Assembly: GCA_017526525.1 (NCBI GenBank)
Contig: JAFXRG010000034.1
Coordinates: 1 to 64,000, forward strand
Direction of reading: 5' to 3'
DNA: 64,000 nucleotides
Source: Clostridia bacterium
GTDB lineage: Bacteria > Bacillota > Clostridia > Christensenellales > Aristaeellaceae
The position numbers and the translations under genes were made by a program. Shown here piece after piece: positions 24,522-33,827 of the stretch. The notes beneath the pieces were generated by a model, which made no database searches, was not told the origin of the DNA, and saw only the letters and a list, made by a program, of their open reading frames with translations. Within the stretch, counting starts at the first letter, position 1; the number at the start of each line of letters is the position of its first letter.

Positions 24522-25703
24522 TTGAAAGATAACAGGAACTACACCTACCGCAGGATACGGGATGAACGGCAGCACGGCTTTTTCTGGTACAGCGCGCTGT
24601 GGAAAGGGCTTCGCCCGGTGCTGGTGGCGCTGGCCGTGATTGTGCTGACCATTGGAATCTGCTACACCGTATGGAACAAGCTGTACGGTGAGTTTGCGGC
24701 GCCCGTGGACGAGCAGGATCCGTCAGAATACACCTTTGAGATCACCTCCGGGCAGAGCCTGAACCGGGTGGCCTCCAACCTGGAAAACGCCGGACTGATC
24801 CGGAGCAAGACGGTTTTCAAGTATTACTGCGACTTTGCCGGCATGGGGCAGAAAATCCAGGTGGGCACCTACGCCCTGCGCCGGGACATGACCATGTCCG
24901 ATATCGCGGAGCGCCTGACCGCCGGCGACGGAAACCCGCTGGTAAGGAACATTACCCTGATTCCCGGGGAGTCCGTGGAGGAGTTTGCCGCCAGGCTGGT
25001 GAAGGACGGCGTGCTGGAGAGCGCGGACCGCTTCCTGGAGCTCTGCAGAAGCGGACAGGATTTCAGGGATTACTACTACATTGCCGACGTGCTTTCCAGC
25101 GGAACGGCCGCTTCCCGCAAATATGTGCTGGAAGGGTACCTGGCGCCGGATACCTATGAGGTATACACCGACGCTACCGAGGAAACCCTGATCCGGAAGC
25201 TGCTGAGCCAGACGGAAGCCGTGTTCCCGCTGGAATACCAGGAACAGGCTGAAAGCATGGGCATGACCATGGATCAGATCCTGACGCTGGCCAGCATGAT
25301 TGAAAAGGAAGCCAAGACGCAGGACTTCCCCCGCGTCAGCGCTGTGTTCCACAACCGGCTGAAGGCCGGAATGAAGCTGGAAAGCGACGTAACCATTCAC
25401 TACATTACCGGGGTGCGCAGAATGGCGCTGACGGATGCGGACATAAGCGCTGCCAACGCTTTCAACACCTACCGGTACAAGGGACTGCCGCCGGGACCCA
25501 TCTGCAACCCGTCCGCCGCGGCCATCCGGGCGGCGCTTTATCCGGACAGCACGCTGGTGGCGGAGAAATACCTTTATTTCTGCGCGAAGGAACCCGAAAG
25601 CGGGCAGCTCTATTTCTCCCGAACGCTGGAGGAACACCAGCGGGCCGTGGCGGCATACTCGCCGCTGTGGAAGCAGTATGATGAAAACCGGGGGATTCAG
25701 TGA
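24522..25703 (+). CDS. mltG: Endolytic murein transglycosylase MltG (YceG-like)
   Basis: 393 residues. The start is taken as TTG at 24522, preceded by GAGGGG and close to the ylbF stop. A short basic cytoplasmic part is followed by one membrane helix (residues ~27-50), a LysM-like stretch (ITSGQSLNRVASNLENAGLI), and the YceG catalytic domain. The catalytic glutamate is in ASMIEKEAKT (~residue 260), with LESDVTIHY and LPPGPICNPS later. It cleaves nascent glycan strands at the membrane during peptidoglycan synthesis. It overlaps the next gene's start by one base. Confidence 0.95.
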   Translation: MKDNRNYTYRRIRDERQHGFFWYSALWKGLRPVLVALAVIVLTIGICYTVWNKLYGEFAAPVDEQDPSEYTFEITSGQSLNRVASNLENAGLIRSKTVFKYYCDFAGMGQKIQVGTYALRRDMTMSDIAERLTAGDGNPLVRNITLIPGESVEEFAARLVKDGVLESADRFLELCRSGQDFRDYYYIADVLSSGTAASRKYVLEGYLAPDTYEVYTDATEETLIRKLLSQTEAVFPLEYQEQAESMGMTMDQILTLASMIEKEAKTQDFPRVSAVFHNRLKAGMKLESDVTIHYITGVRRMALTDADISAANAFNTYRYKGLPPGPICNPSAAAIRAALYPDSTLVAEKYLYFCAKEPESGQLYFSRTLEEHQRAVAAYSPLWKQYDENRGIQ

Positions 25704-26932
25704 TGAAAATACCTGAACTGCTTTGTCCTGCCGGGAACCTTGATTCCCTGGACGCGGCGCTGCATTTCGGCGCGGACGCCGTGTACGGCGGGATGAAGCA
25801 TTACGGACTGCGGGCTTTTGCGGGGAATTTCGACCGGGAAGGCCTGCGGGAGGCCGTGAAACGGGCCCACGGGGCAAAGGCGCGGTTTTACGTGACCATG
25901 AATATTTACCCCTTCGACGACGAAATGGAAGGGTTTGTTTTCGCGGCCCGGGAAGCGGCGGAGGCCGGCGCGGACGCCGCCATTGTGAGCGATCCCGGAG
26001 CCATCCGGCTGCTGCGCCGGGAAGTGCCGGAACTGCCGGTGCATGTCAGCACCCAGGCGAACACGGTGAATACCCCGGCGGCGGAAATGTACCGGGAAAT
26101 GGGATGCGAGCGGGTCATCCTGGCCCGGGAGGTCAGCCTGGAGCGGATCCGGAAAATGAAACAGGCCCTGGGGGACAGCATTCAGCTGGAAACCTTTGTG
26201 CACGGCGCCAGCTGCATGGCCTATTCAGGCCGGTGCATGCTGAGCGCCTACCTGACCGGACGCAGCGGCAACCGGGGAGAATGCACCCAGCCCTGCCGGT
26301 GGCAGTACAGCGTGGTGGAGGAAAAACGGCCGGGCGTCTATTTTCCGGTGGCGGAGGATGAACGGGGCACCTACCTGTTTTCCGCCAGGGACCTTTGCCT
26401 GATGCCGATCCTGCCGGAACTTTGCGAGGCGGGCGTCAGCAGCCTGAAAATCGAAGGCCGGATGAAGGGTGAATATTACGTGGCGGTTGTGACCGGCGCC
26501 TACCGGAAGGCGCTGGACCTGCTTTCAGAGGATCCGGAGGCATTTCGCAGGGCATTGCCGGAGCTGACGGCGGAGCTGCGCTGCGCCAGTCACCGGGACA
26601 GCGACACGGGCTTCCTGCTGGGAAATCCGGAAACGCCCGGGGAGGCGGAGGGCTTTCACCAGGAACGGGAGTACGCCGCCAGGGTGCTGGGAAAGGACGA
26701 AAAAACAGGAAAGATCCGGCTGCTGCTGAAGAACCGGTTTTTTGCCGGGGAGGAAATGGAACTGATGACCCGGCGCGGCATCCTGAAGGTGACCGTTGAC
26801 CGGATGATCCGGGAAAAGACCGGGGAGGAAGTGAACACCCTGGGAATTGCCGGGGAAACCCTTCTGGTGGATCTTCCGCCCTGCGAGGCGGGGGACCTGC
26901 TGCGCGGGAAAGTGCGGAATCACAGGGAATAA
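25703..26932 (+). CDS. U32 family peptidase-like protein, probable tRNA U34 hydroxylation protein (TrhP-like)
   Basis: 409 residues from ATG 25703 (TGATG overlap with mltG). The U32 signature ETFVHGASCMAYSGRCMLS is near residues 159-177, followed by NRGECTQPCRWQY, so the cysteine set typical of the family is present. The N-terminus LLCPAGNLDSLDAALHFGADAVYGG is also diagnostic. Members of this group (YrrO/TrhP, RlhA) hydroxylate RNA bases rather than act as proteases. The mltG-U32 order resembles the Bacillus yrrL-yrrO region, which supports TrhP. The exact RNA target is inferred. Confidence 0.88.
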   Translation: MKIPELLCPAGNLDSLDAALHFGADAVYGGMKHYGLRAFAGNFDREGLREAVKRAHGAKARFYVTMNIYPFDDEMEGFVFAAREAAEAGADAAIVSDPGAIRLLRREVPELPVHVSTQANTVNTPAAEMYREMGCERVILAREVSLERIRKMKQALGDSIQLETFVHGASCMAYSGRCMLSAYLTGRSGNRGECTQPCRWQYSVVEEKRPGVYFPVAEDERGTYLFSARDLCLMPILPELCEAGVSSLKIEGRMKGEYYVAVVTGAYRKALDLLSEDPEAFRRALPELTAELRCASHRDSDTGFLLGNPETPGEAEGFHQEREYAARVLGKDEKTGKIRLLLKNRFFAGEEMELMTRRGILKVTVDRMIREKTGEEVNTLGIAGETLLVDLPPCEAGDLLRGKVRNHRE

Positions 26933-26957
26933 GCTAAGGGATGAACTGAGGAGCAAC

Positions 26958-28700
26958 ATGGCAAAGCTGAAGCGATATGAACTGTACGAGGGGGACGGGG
27001 AAATCATTCCCGAAGAGTACATCCCCCCGCAGGAACGGACGGAAAAGCCGGAACCGGCGAAGAAACCGCCGGCCGCAAAGCCGGAAAACAGAAGCAGGTA
27101 CTTTACCCGGAACGAGGACGACGGGCTTGGAAAGGTTTCACCGCTTTTTGATGATTTTGACCGGTTCGGCGGCCTTTCCGATCCGGATGTACGGAAGAAA
27201 AAGAAACCGCCGAAGCACTACAACGGGGGATGGATCGCGGTGATCACCGGCTGCCTGGTGATCCTGGCGGCTCTGGCGGTGCTGATGGTGCCGCAGCTGA
27301 CCGGGGTGCGGTACCGCTTCCTGCCGAATATCGGCTTTATGAACGGGTCCCTGATTTCACTGGACGCCAAAAGGGAGGAAATCCACGACAGCTACCGGAA
27401 GGAGCTTTTTACGGACCGGATTTATTCCGGTATCTATATCGACAACGTCCATGTTGGCGGCATGACGCGGGAGGAAGCTATCCGCGCGGTGGAACAGGTG
27501 AACGGGGAAACGGACGCGAAGTTTGACCTGGTGGTTTCCATCGGCAACGAAAACTGGCATGTGAACAGCGAGCGGGTGCCGGTTTCCCGCAATATCCGGG
27601 AGACGGTTGAAAAAGCCTGGATCTGCGGCCGGAGCAATTCGGCCGGGAGCCGGGGCGGCACCGGGACGCCTTTTGAGGAACGGGTCCGGCAGGTAGCGGA
27701 GCTGCGGTCCTATCCCCAGACCTTCGCCACCCGGCAGGACTATGATCATCAGGCCCTGCGGACCATGACGGACGGAATTGTCAATTATGTGAACCGGGAG
27801 CCGGTAAACAGCAAGGTGGAAAGCTTCAATTTCAGCACAAAAGCTTTTACGTTTACGGAGGACCGGCCCGGAGCCAGACTGGATCCGGAGGACCTGTATT
27901 CCCGGCTGACCGACCTGCTGGACAACGGGGTGACGAACTCCACGGTGCGGGTGGTTCCGGAACGGATTGAGGCTGAGATGACCAAGGCGGAGCTGATGAA
28001 CCGGTTCGGCCTGATTTCCGCCTATACCACCAACACCACCAACAACAAAAACCGGAACACCAATATCCAGCTCAGCGCGGCGGCAATCAACGGGGTCACC
28101 GTGCTGCCCGGGGAGATTTTTTCCTTCAACGGCGCCACCGGGGAGCGAACCGCTGAAAAGGGATACAAGGAAGCGGCGGCTATTGCGGGGGGCCAGAGCC
28201 GGGATGAAATCGGCGGCGGCGTGTGCCAGACCAGTTCCACCCTGTTCAACGCCGTGGCCCGGGCGGATCTGGAAATCCTCGAACGGAACCCCCATGCCTG
28301 GCCTTCCAATTATGTGGAGAAAGGGTTTGACGCCACCGTGAACTGGCCCGGACTGGATTTCAAGTTCCGGAACAACACGGAATGGCCGATTTTCATTATT
28401 GCCGGATACAACAAACAGAAGGTAACTGTGAACATTTACGGAATGAGCCTGGGAACCGGCGTCCGGATCGACCTGGAAAGCGACCTGGTGCGAACCATTC
28501 CCCAGCCGGAAGGAACCAACTATGTGGTGAATCCGAACCTGGCCCCCGGGGAGAGCAAAAAGACCATTACCGGGCGGAAAGGCTATGAGGTGCAGACCTG
28601 GAAGGTGTGGTATCAGGGAGACCGGGAAATCCGGCGGGAAATCCTTTTCAAGACCACTTACAAGGCTTACCAGGAAACCGTTGAATACAATCCGCAGTAA
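26958..28700 (+). CDS. VanW family membrane-anchored cell-wall protein
   Basis: 580 residues from the ATG at 26958, which follows GAGGAGC; a longer open frame upstream overlaps the previous gene. An acidic, Pro/Lys-rich cytoplasmic N-terminus (~90 residues) precedes a single membrane helix (~93-113). The extracellular part has a peptidoglycan-binding-like region (GIYIDNVHVGGMTREEAIRAVEQ) and a C-terminal VanW domain with ISAYTTNTTNNKNRNTNIQL, NGATGERTAEKGYKEA, GGGVCQTSSTLFNAV and RNPHAWPSNYVEKGFDA. The function of VanW is not established. It is the last gene of the ylbF-mltG-U32-vanW run and is followed by a terminator. Confidence 0.9.
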   Translation: MAKLKRYELYEGDGEIIPEEYIPPQERTEKPEPAKKPPAAKPENRSRYFTRNEDDGLGKVSPLFDDFDRFGGLSDPDVRKKKKPPKHYNGGWIAVITGCLVILAALAVLMVPQLTGVRYRFLPNIGFMNGSLISLDAKREEIHDSYRKELFTDRIYSGIYIDNVHVGGMTREEAIRAVEQVNGETDAKFDLVVSIGNENWHVNSERVPVSRNIRETVEKAWICGRSNSAGSRGGTGTPFEERVRQVAELRSYPQTFATRQDYDHQALRTMTDGIVNYVNREPVNSKVESFNFSTKAFTFTEDRPGARLDPEDLYSRLTDLLDNGVTNSTVRVVPERIEAEMTKAELMNRFGLISAYTTNTTNNKNRNTNIQLSAAAINGVTVLPGEIFSFNGATGERTAEKGYKEAAAIAGGQSRDEIGGGVCQTSSTLFNAVARADLEILERNPHAWPSNYVEKGFDATVNWPGLDFKFRNNTEWPIFIIAGYNKQKVTVNIYGMSLGTGVRIDLESDLVRTIPQPEGTNYVVNPNLAPGESKKTITGRKGYEVQTWKVWYQGDREIRREILFKTTYKAYQETVEYNPQ

Positions 28701-28719
28701 AAGTTCCGGGAAAGGAAGA

Positions 28720-28756
28720 AAAAGCGTTCAGGCCGCCGAAGCCTGAACGCTTTTTC
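28720..28756. terminator. Bidirectional terminator between vanW and murG genes
   Basis: AAAGCGTTCAGGC and GCCTGAACGCTTT form a perfect 13-bp stem with a T run on either strand. It serves the converging vanW and murG genes. Confidence 0.85.
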
Positions 28757-28762
28757 TGAACC

Positions 28763-29830
28763 CTATTTTTTCTGAATTTCCTCAATCATTTCAAGAACCC
28801 GGGACGTTCCGTCCGCCGGAGGTGCGCTCCGCAGGGCCTCCATCAGGGTTTCCCGGTCGGCCCAGGTTTTCCGGATGGCATCCACCAGGGATTCCTCATT
28901 CATGTTTTCCTGCAGCAGCACCCGGCACAGGCCGCGCTTTTCCAGGCTTTGGGCGTTGAGAATCTGATCCCCCCGGCTGGCGCCCTTCGGATAGGGAATC
29001 AGCAGCATGGGGCGGCCCAGGGCCTGAAATTCGCACAGGGCGTTGGCGCCGGCACGGCTGAGCACGAGATCCGTACAGGCCAGCACATCCGGAAGATCCG
29101 CGTCCAGGAATTCTATCTGTCGGTAGCCGGGGGTGCCTTCCAGGGAGGGATCCAGGTTTCCTTTTCCGCAGATATGGGCCACATCGAAATCGGCCGTCAG
29201 GGAAGGGAGGGATTTCCGCAGGCAGGCATTGACGCTCTGGGCGCCGGAGGAACCGCCCATCATCAGCAGCACGGGACGGGTGCCGTCAAATCCCAGAAGG
29301 GACAGGCCTTTTTCCCGGCTTCCGGAAAAAAGCTCCGGACGCAAAGGCGTGCCGGTCATTTCGGCCTTGGACCCAAGGGCGGCGGCGCACTCCGGAAAGG
29401 TAGTGGCAAAGCGCCGGGCAAAGGGTTTGCAGAGCTTGTTGGCCAGTCCGGGGGTCAGGTCGCTTTCATGGCAGAGAACGGGAATCCGGTGCAGCCAGGC
29501 GCCGAATACCACGGGAACCGCCACAAAGCCGCCCTTGGAGAACACCACATCCGGCTTCAGCTTTCCCATGAGGTGAGCGGACTGAAAGGCCCCGGCAATG
29601 ACCCGGAAAGGATCCGTAAAATTCTGCCAGGAAAAATACCGGCGGAGCTTGCCGCTTTTGACAGCGTGGTAGGTGATGCCGGGAACGGAACGCATTTTGG
29701 GCGCTTCCATACCGTTTTCCGTGCCGACGTAATGAATTTCATATCCTTTTTCCTGAAGGCGGGGAATCAGCGCCAGATGGGGCGTTACGTGGCCCAGGGT
29801 GCCGCCGCCGGTCAGAACGATTTTCTTCAT
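28763..29830 (-). CDS. murG: UDP-N-acetylglucosamine--N-acetylmuramyl-(pentapeptide) pyrophosphoryl-undecaprenol N-acetylglucosamine transferase
   Basis: 355 residues from the ATG at 29830, which has AAGGAAG at a proper distance; the GTG nine bases upstream abuts the ribosome site. The N-terminal GGGTLGHV loop, FSKGGFVAVPVVFGA, HESDLTPGLANK, MMGGSSGAQSVN and LSRAGANALCE are MurG motifs. It adds GlcNAc to lipid I to make lipid II on the inner face of the membrane. It stands alone rather than in a dcw cluster. The usual GGTGGH motif reads GGGTLGH here, a variant also known in Firmicutes. Confidence 0.95.
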   Translation of the reverse strand: MKKIVLTGGGTLGHVTPHLALIPRLQEKGYEIHYVGTENGMEAPKMRSVPGITYHAVKSGKLRRYFSWQNFTDPFRVIAGAFQSAHLMGKLKPDVVFSKGGFVAVPVVFGAWLHRIPVLCHESDLTPGLANKLCKPFARRFATTFPECAAALGSKAEMTGTPLRPELFSGSREKGLSLLGFDGTRPVLLMMGGSSGAQSVNACLRKSLPSLTADFDVAHICGKGNLDPSLEGTPGYRQIEFLDADLPDVLACTDLVLSRAGANALCEFQALGRPMLLIPYPKGASRGDQILNAQSLEKRGLCRVLLQENMNEESLVDAIRKTWADRETLMEALRSAPPADGTSRVLEMIEEIQKK

Positions 29831-29906
29831 GGGAGTCACTTCCTTATGAACGACTTAACCCTTTCAGTATAACACACTAAATTTCTCAGGGGAAGACGCG
29901 GATTCC

Positions 29907-29935
29907 TTGTCAAGGCGGACAGATTATGGTATAAT
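29907..29935 (+). promoter_or_regulatory. Promoter of tRNA-Leu
   Basis: TTGTCA at 29907-29912, a 17-bp spacer and TATAAT at 29930-29935 with an upstream TGG. The tRNA begins 14 bp later. Confidence 0.85.
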
Positions 29936-29948
29936 CCCTCCGTCGAGC

Positions 29949-30031
<83 letters not shown>

Positions 30032-30037
30032 CATGTA

Positions 30038-30074
30038 AAGATCCCTGCAAAACAAGCGTTTACAGGGATCTTTT
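30038..30074 (+). terminator. Terminator of tRNA-Leu
   Basis: AAGATCCCTG (30038-30047) pairs with CAGGGATCTT (30063-30072), followed by T residues. Confidence 0.8.
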
Positions 30075-30149
30075 GTATTTCCGGAACGGCGCTTGCCTGT
30101 TGGAACAGTCTGATCACAGCGGAGCATGATGCCGTTCGGAACAGAACGG

Positions 30150-31544
30150 TTATTTGCTGCGATGGAAGAGCAGCCGCTCGTAGCGGGCCACGTCCGCCCG
30201 GCGGACCATGACTTCCAGTTCCTCGTCGCCCATGACCGTGTTGCGGCCCTCAGCATAAAGCTCGTCCACCTGCCTGCGGACGGCCTGCACCAGGGGATCG
30301 CTCTTGTCGATGATGTTATCGTCCTTCAGGCGGAAATAGGCATTGATCCAGTGAGCCACGGAGGCGGTGCCGCCGCGGCTGTCCACGGCCACGGAGGCCG
30401 GGCGGTTCAGAATGGCGGCGGTGTCGAAGATGTTGTAAATTTCCTCGTCCTTCAGCATGCCGTCGGCATGGATGCCGGCCCGGGTGACGTTGAAGTGACG
30501 GCCGACGAAGGGTTGACGGGGGCTGATTTCAATACCGATTTCACGCTCCATGAAATCCGCAATTTCGGTGACGGCGGTCAGATCCATACCGTTGGTTTCT
30601 CCGCGCAGGGATTCATACTCAACGGCCATGGCTTCCAGGGGGCAGTTGCCCGTGCGCTCCCCGATGCCCAACAGGCTGCAGTTGATGCTGGAGCAGCCGT
30701 AGAGCCAGGCGGTGGCGGCGTTGGAAACCACCTTGTAGAAATCGTTGTGGCCGTGCCATTCCAGCTGGGCGGAAGGCACTTCCGCATAGTGGCGGAGGCC
30801 GTAAATGATGCCGGGAACGCTGCGGGGCAGGGCGGCGCCGGGATAGCTGACGCCGTAGCCCATGGTATCACAGGCACGGATTTTGATGGGAATGCCGCTT
30901 TCCCGGGAGAGCTTCATGAGCTCGGTGGCAAAGGGCACCACAAAGCCGTAGAAATCAGCCCGGGTGATGTCCTCGAAATGGCAGCGGGGGCGGATTCCAT
31001 AGTTCAGGGCGGATTTGACGATACCCAGGTACTTGTCCATGGCCTGGGCCCGGGTCAGGTGCATTTTATTGAAAATATGATAGTCGCTGCAGGAAACCAG
31101 GATGCCGGTTTCCTGCACCCCGGCCTGCTTGACCAGCTCAAAGTCCTTTTCGTTGGCCCGGATCCAGGTGGTGATTTCCGGGAAAGGAAGGCCCTCGTCC
31201 TGGCAGAGCCGCAGGGCTTTCTGGTCGTTGGCGGTATAGAGGAAGAACTCGCTCTGGCGAATCATGCCCTTCGGCCCGCCCAGGCGGCTCATGAGCCTGA
31301 AAAGGTGAAGAATCTGTTCGGGGGTAAAGGGGCTGACGGACTGCTGGCCGTCCCGGAAGGTGGTATCGGTCATCCAGATCTCATCCGGCATCTGCATGGG
31401 CACATGGCGCATGTTGAAGGCTACTTTCGGCACATGGGAATAGTCGTAAATTTCCCGGTAAAGGTTGGGTTCTGCCACATCCTGCAGGGAATAATGATAC
31501 TTGGACTGCATGAGCAGGTTTGTGGTCTGGTCAAACTTCAGCAT
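30150..31544 (-). CDS. HMGL-family acyl-transferring synthase, probable (Re)-citrate synthase
   Basis: 464 residues. It belongs to the DRE-TIM / HMG-CoA lyase-like family: the metal-binding start WMTDTTFRDGQQ (~residues 57-68) and EWHGHNDF (~262) are clear. The N-terminus (EPNLYREIYDYSHVPKV) and GGPKGMIRQSEFFLY resemble clostridial Re-citrate synthase, as I recall it, rather than standard isopropylmalate synthase. No C-terminal LeuA regulatory domain is present. It would condense acetyl-CoA with a 2-oxoacid, most likely oxaloacetate. It follows the aminotransferase gene by 11 bases, giving an oxaloacetate/2-oxoglutarate-related pair. Homocitrate or isopropylmalate synthase remain possible. 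Confidence 0.72.
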   Translation of the reverse strand: MLKFDQTTNLLMQSKYHYSLQDVAEPNLYREIYDYSHVPKVAFNMRHVPMQMPDEIWMTDTTFRDGQQSVSPFTPEQILHLFRLMSRLGGPKGMIRQSEFFLYTANDQKALRLCQDEGLPFPEITTWIRANEKDFELVKQAGVQETGILVSCSDYHIFNKMHLTRAQAMDKYLGIVKSALNYGIRPRCHFEDITRADFYGFVVPFATELMKLSRESGIPIKIRACDTMGYGVSYPGAALPRSVPGIIYGLRHYAEVPSAQLEWHGHNDFYKVVSNAATAWLYGCSSINCSLLGIGERTGNCPLEAMAVEYESLRGETNGMDLTAVTEIADFMEREIGIEISPRQPFVGRHFNVTRAGIHADGMLKDEEIYNIFDTAAILNRPASVAVDSRGGTASVAHWINAYFRLKDDNIIDKSDPLVQAVRRQVDELYAEGRNTVMGDEELEVMVRRADVARYERLLFHRSK

Positions 31545-31555
31545 TTTCAGGCTCC

Positions 31556-32755
31556 TTATTTCAGTTCGTTGATGAAGTCCTCAATCCGGGAAAGACCTTC
31601 ATCGATTTTCTCGGTGGAAATTGCGTAGGACAGGCGGCAGAAACCTTCCGCTTCAAAGGCGATGCCGGGCACCACGGCCACGTGCTTTTCCGCCAGGAGC
31701 AGCTCCGCGAAGTCCATGGAATCCTCCAGGACGCGACCGTTGTAGCTGCGGCCCAGCAGGGAACGGATGTTCATCATCACGTAGAAGGCGCCTTCGGGTT
31801 TCAGGCAGCTGATGCCGTTGATCCGGTTGATATGGTCCACCATGACGTCCCGCCGGATCTGGAACTGTTCGCGCATTTCCTCCACGCAGGTCTGGTCCCC
31901 GTCCAGGGCCACGGCCGCCGCATGCTGCGCAATGGAGTTGGCGTTGCTGGTGGCCTGGGACTGGAAGGCGCTCATGGCGGCGATTTCCTGCCGGGGCGCG
32001 GCGCAGTAGCCGATGCGCCAGCCGGTCATGGCAAAGGCCTTGCTGACGCCGTTGACGATAAAGGTCTGGGCCTTGATCTGCTCGCCCAGCTGGGCGATGG
32101 ACAGGTGTTTGCGTCCGTCATACAGCAGTTTTTCGTAAATTTCGTCGGACACGATATAGAAAGGATGGGTCACGGCCAGGTTGCCCACAAACTGCAGCTG
32201 CTCCCGGGTCCAGACGGAACCGTTGGGGTTGGAGGGGGAGGTGATGATGATCGCCTTGGTCCGGCGGGTTACGCGGGAAGCGATATCCTTGTTGCTGGGG
32301 ATGAAACGGTTTTCCTCATTGGTGGGGATGAAAACCGGCACACCTCCGGCCATCCGGACGATTTCCGGATAGGAAACCCAGCAGGGGGTGGGAATCAGCA
32401 CTTCGTCACCCGGATCCAGAATGGTCTGGAAAATGGTGAAAAGAGAATGTTTGGCACCGTTGGAGACAAGGATTTCCTGGGGAGAGTAGGTGAGGCCGTG
32501 ATCCCGTTCCATTTTCCGGGTAATCGCCATCCGGAGCTCCATGGTTCCGGGAACAGCGGTATACCGGGTCATTCCCCGATCCAGCGCTTCCTTCGCAGCT
32601 TCGCAGATATGAGGGGGAGTCGGAAAATCCGGCTCACCGGCACCGAAACCGATGACGTTCATGCCGGAAGCAGCCATTTCCTTGGCCCGGGCGTCAATCT
32701 GCAGCGTCAGGGAAGGAGCAATGTTCAGACAGCGGTGGGAAATCGACAGCGCCAT
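31556..32755 (-). CDS. Pyridoxal-phosphate aminotransferase class I, probable aspartate aminotransferase
   Basis: 399 residues from the ATG at 32755, which follows GGAGG; an upstream TTG is rejected. The PLP lysine is in NGVSKAFAMTGWRIGY (~K238). Other motifs are GAGEPDFPTP, YTAVPGTMELR, SNPNGSVWT and the C-terminal arginine in GFCRLSYA. The overall pattern is the AspB (Ib) subgroup, which moves amino groups between aspartate/2-oxoglutarate and oxaloacetate/glutamate. It is the first gene of a two-gene operon with the citrate-synthase-like enzyme, consistent with oxaloacetate use. Confidence 0.88.
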   Translation of the reverse strand: MALSISHRCLNIAPSLTLQIDARAKEMAASGMNVIGFGAGEPDFPTPPHICEAAKEALDRGMTRYTAVPGTMELRMAITRKMERDHGLTYSPQEILVSNGAKHSLFTIFQTILDPGDEVLIPTPCWVSYPEIVRMAGGVPVFIPTNEENRFIPSNKDIASRVTRRTKAIIITSPSNPNGSVWTREQLQFVGNLAVTHPFYIVSDEIYEKLLYDGRKHLSIAQLGEQIKAQTFIVNGVSKAFAMTGWRIGYCAAPRQEIAAMSAFQSQATSNANSIAQHAAAVALDGDQTCVEEMREQFQIRRDVMVDHINRINGISCLKPEGAFYVMMNIRSLLGRSYNGRVLEDSMDFAELLLAEKHVAVVPGIAFEAEGFCRLSYAISTEKIDEGLSRIEDFINELK

Positions 32756-32789
32756 GGGGAAAGCCTCCAATCATCATATGAATGCACGT

Positions 32790-32819
32790 ATTATAACGGG
32801 GTTTGGGGGCAAAAGGCAA
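32790..32819 (-). promoter_or_regulatory. Promoter of the aminotransferase operon
   Basis: On the minus strand: TTGCCT (32814-32819), an 18-bp spacer and TATAAT (32790-32795). Confidence 0.65.
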
Positions 32820-32840
32820 GGATAATACGAAAAGAGTGCA

Positions 32841-33764
32841 TTATTCGTCCAGACCCGCGGAATCCTCCGGAACCGGGGGCGCGGAGTTCCGTACCGGGGA
32901 GAGGGCTTCGTAGAAAACCCCCTGGGCCATCAGCATATACACGCTGACCGCCAGGCTGCCCAGCATCTGCACCACCAGTCCGGCCACGGGGCCGGCGATG
33001 GAGACCACCGCGGAGGAGGCCAGCAGGATCAGCAGGTACCAGAGCAGGAAGCTCAGCATCAGGGTCATCAGGAGCCCGCGGCGGCCTTTCATCATATCCC
33101 GGCTCCGGCGGGCGCAGGTGAGGACCCGCTCCTCCGGCTCATCCGCCAGGATAAAATCCGCCATGGCGTAATACAGATATCCCATGATGCCCAGCACCAG
33201 CATGAGGATCATTCCGGTATAAATGAGGCTGGAGCTGATCCAGACGGTGGACTGGGCCTCCGAAAGGGAGGCGGGCCGGGCGGTATACAGGGGAATCAGG
33301 GAAAGCAGGGTGACCGCGATGCCCGGCAGCATCCACAGCAGGGTTTTCAGCAGGACAAACAGCCGCAGGCCGATGCCTTTGGCGAAAATGCGGATGCGGC
33401 TGAAAACGGCGGATACGGGCTCTTCCTGGCCGCGGATCCGGTCCAGTGCCCAGTGATTCATGCCCAGGGACAGCGCCGGCGTCAACAGCCAGGCCAGCAC
33501 GGTCAGGCCGATGATCACCAGGACTCCCGTTTCGGAGAGCATGGCGCGAAGGGCGTCCGGCAGGGCCGTCATGGCGGCTTCATTGCCGGCGGCCCGGATC
33601 AGCAAATCCTCCAGGCGGAGGGTGGGATCATTTTTCGTAAAAGCCGCGATGCCCTGCACCAGCAGGGAAGGAAGATTGACGATCAGCGCGATCAGCAGGG
33701 CGGTTTGCCAGTGGCCCCGGAGGGTTTCCCGGGCCTTGGCCTTATAGACGGATGAATAAATCAT
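32841..33764 (-). CDS. DUF975 family integral membrane protein
   Basis: 307 residues with about six hydrophobic helices. The N-terminal KARETLRGHWQTAL motif is the hallmark of DUF975, and ADFILADEPEERVLTCARRSRDMMKGRRG near residues 205-232 is a second conserved part. The C-terminus is a short Pro/Glu/Asp tail. Function is unknown. The start has GGAGAG upstream. It sits between the aminotransferase operon and the PrsA-like gene on the same strand. Confidence 0.82.
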   Translation of the reverse strand: MIYSSVYKAKARETLRGHWQTALLIALIVNLPSLLVQGIAAFTKNDPTLRLEDLLIRAAGNEAAMTALPDALRAMLSETGVLVIIGLTVLAWLLTPALSLGMNHWALDRIRGQEEPVSAVFSRIRIFAKGIGLRLFVLLKTLLWMLPGIAVTLLSLIPLYTARPASLSEAQSTVWISSSLIYTGMILMLVLGIMGYLYYAMADFILADEPEERVLTCARRSRDMMKGRRGLLMTLMLSFLLWYLLILLASSAVVSIAGPVAGLVVQMLGSLAVSVYMLMAQGVFYEALSPVRNSAPPVPEDSAGLDE

Positions 33765-33782
33765 GGGCGTCTCTCCTTACAT

Positions 33783-33812
33783 AAAAAAGGGGGACGCCGC
33801 GAACGGCATCCC
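33783..33812 (-). terminator. Terminator of the PrsA-like gene
   Basis: On the minus strand: GGGATGCCG-TTCG-CGGCGTCCC followed by CC and T residues. It is a classic UUCG tetraloop hairpin. Confidence 0.85.
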
Positions 33813-33827
33813 TCACGAAAATCGGAA

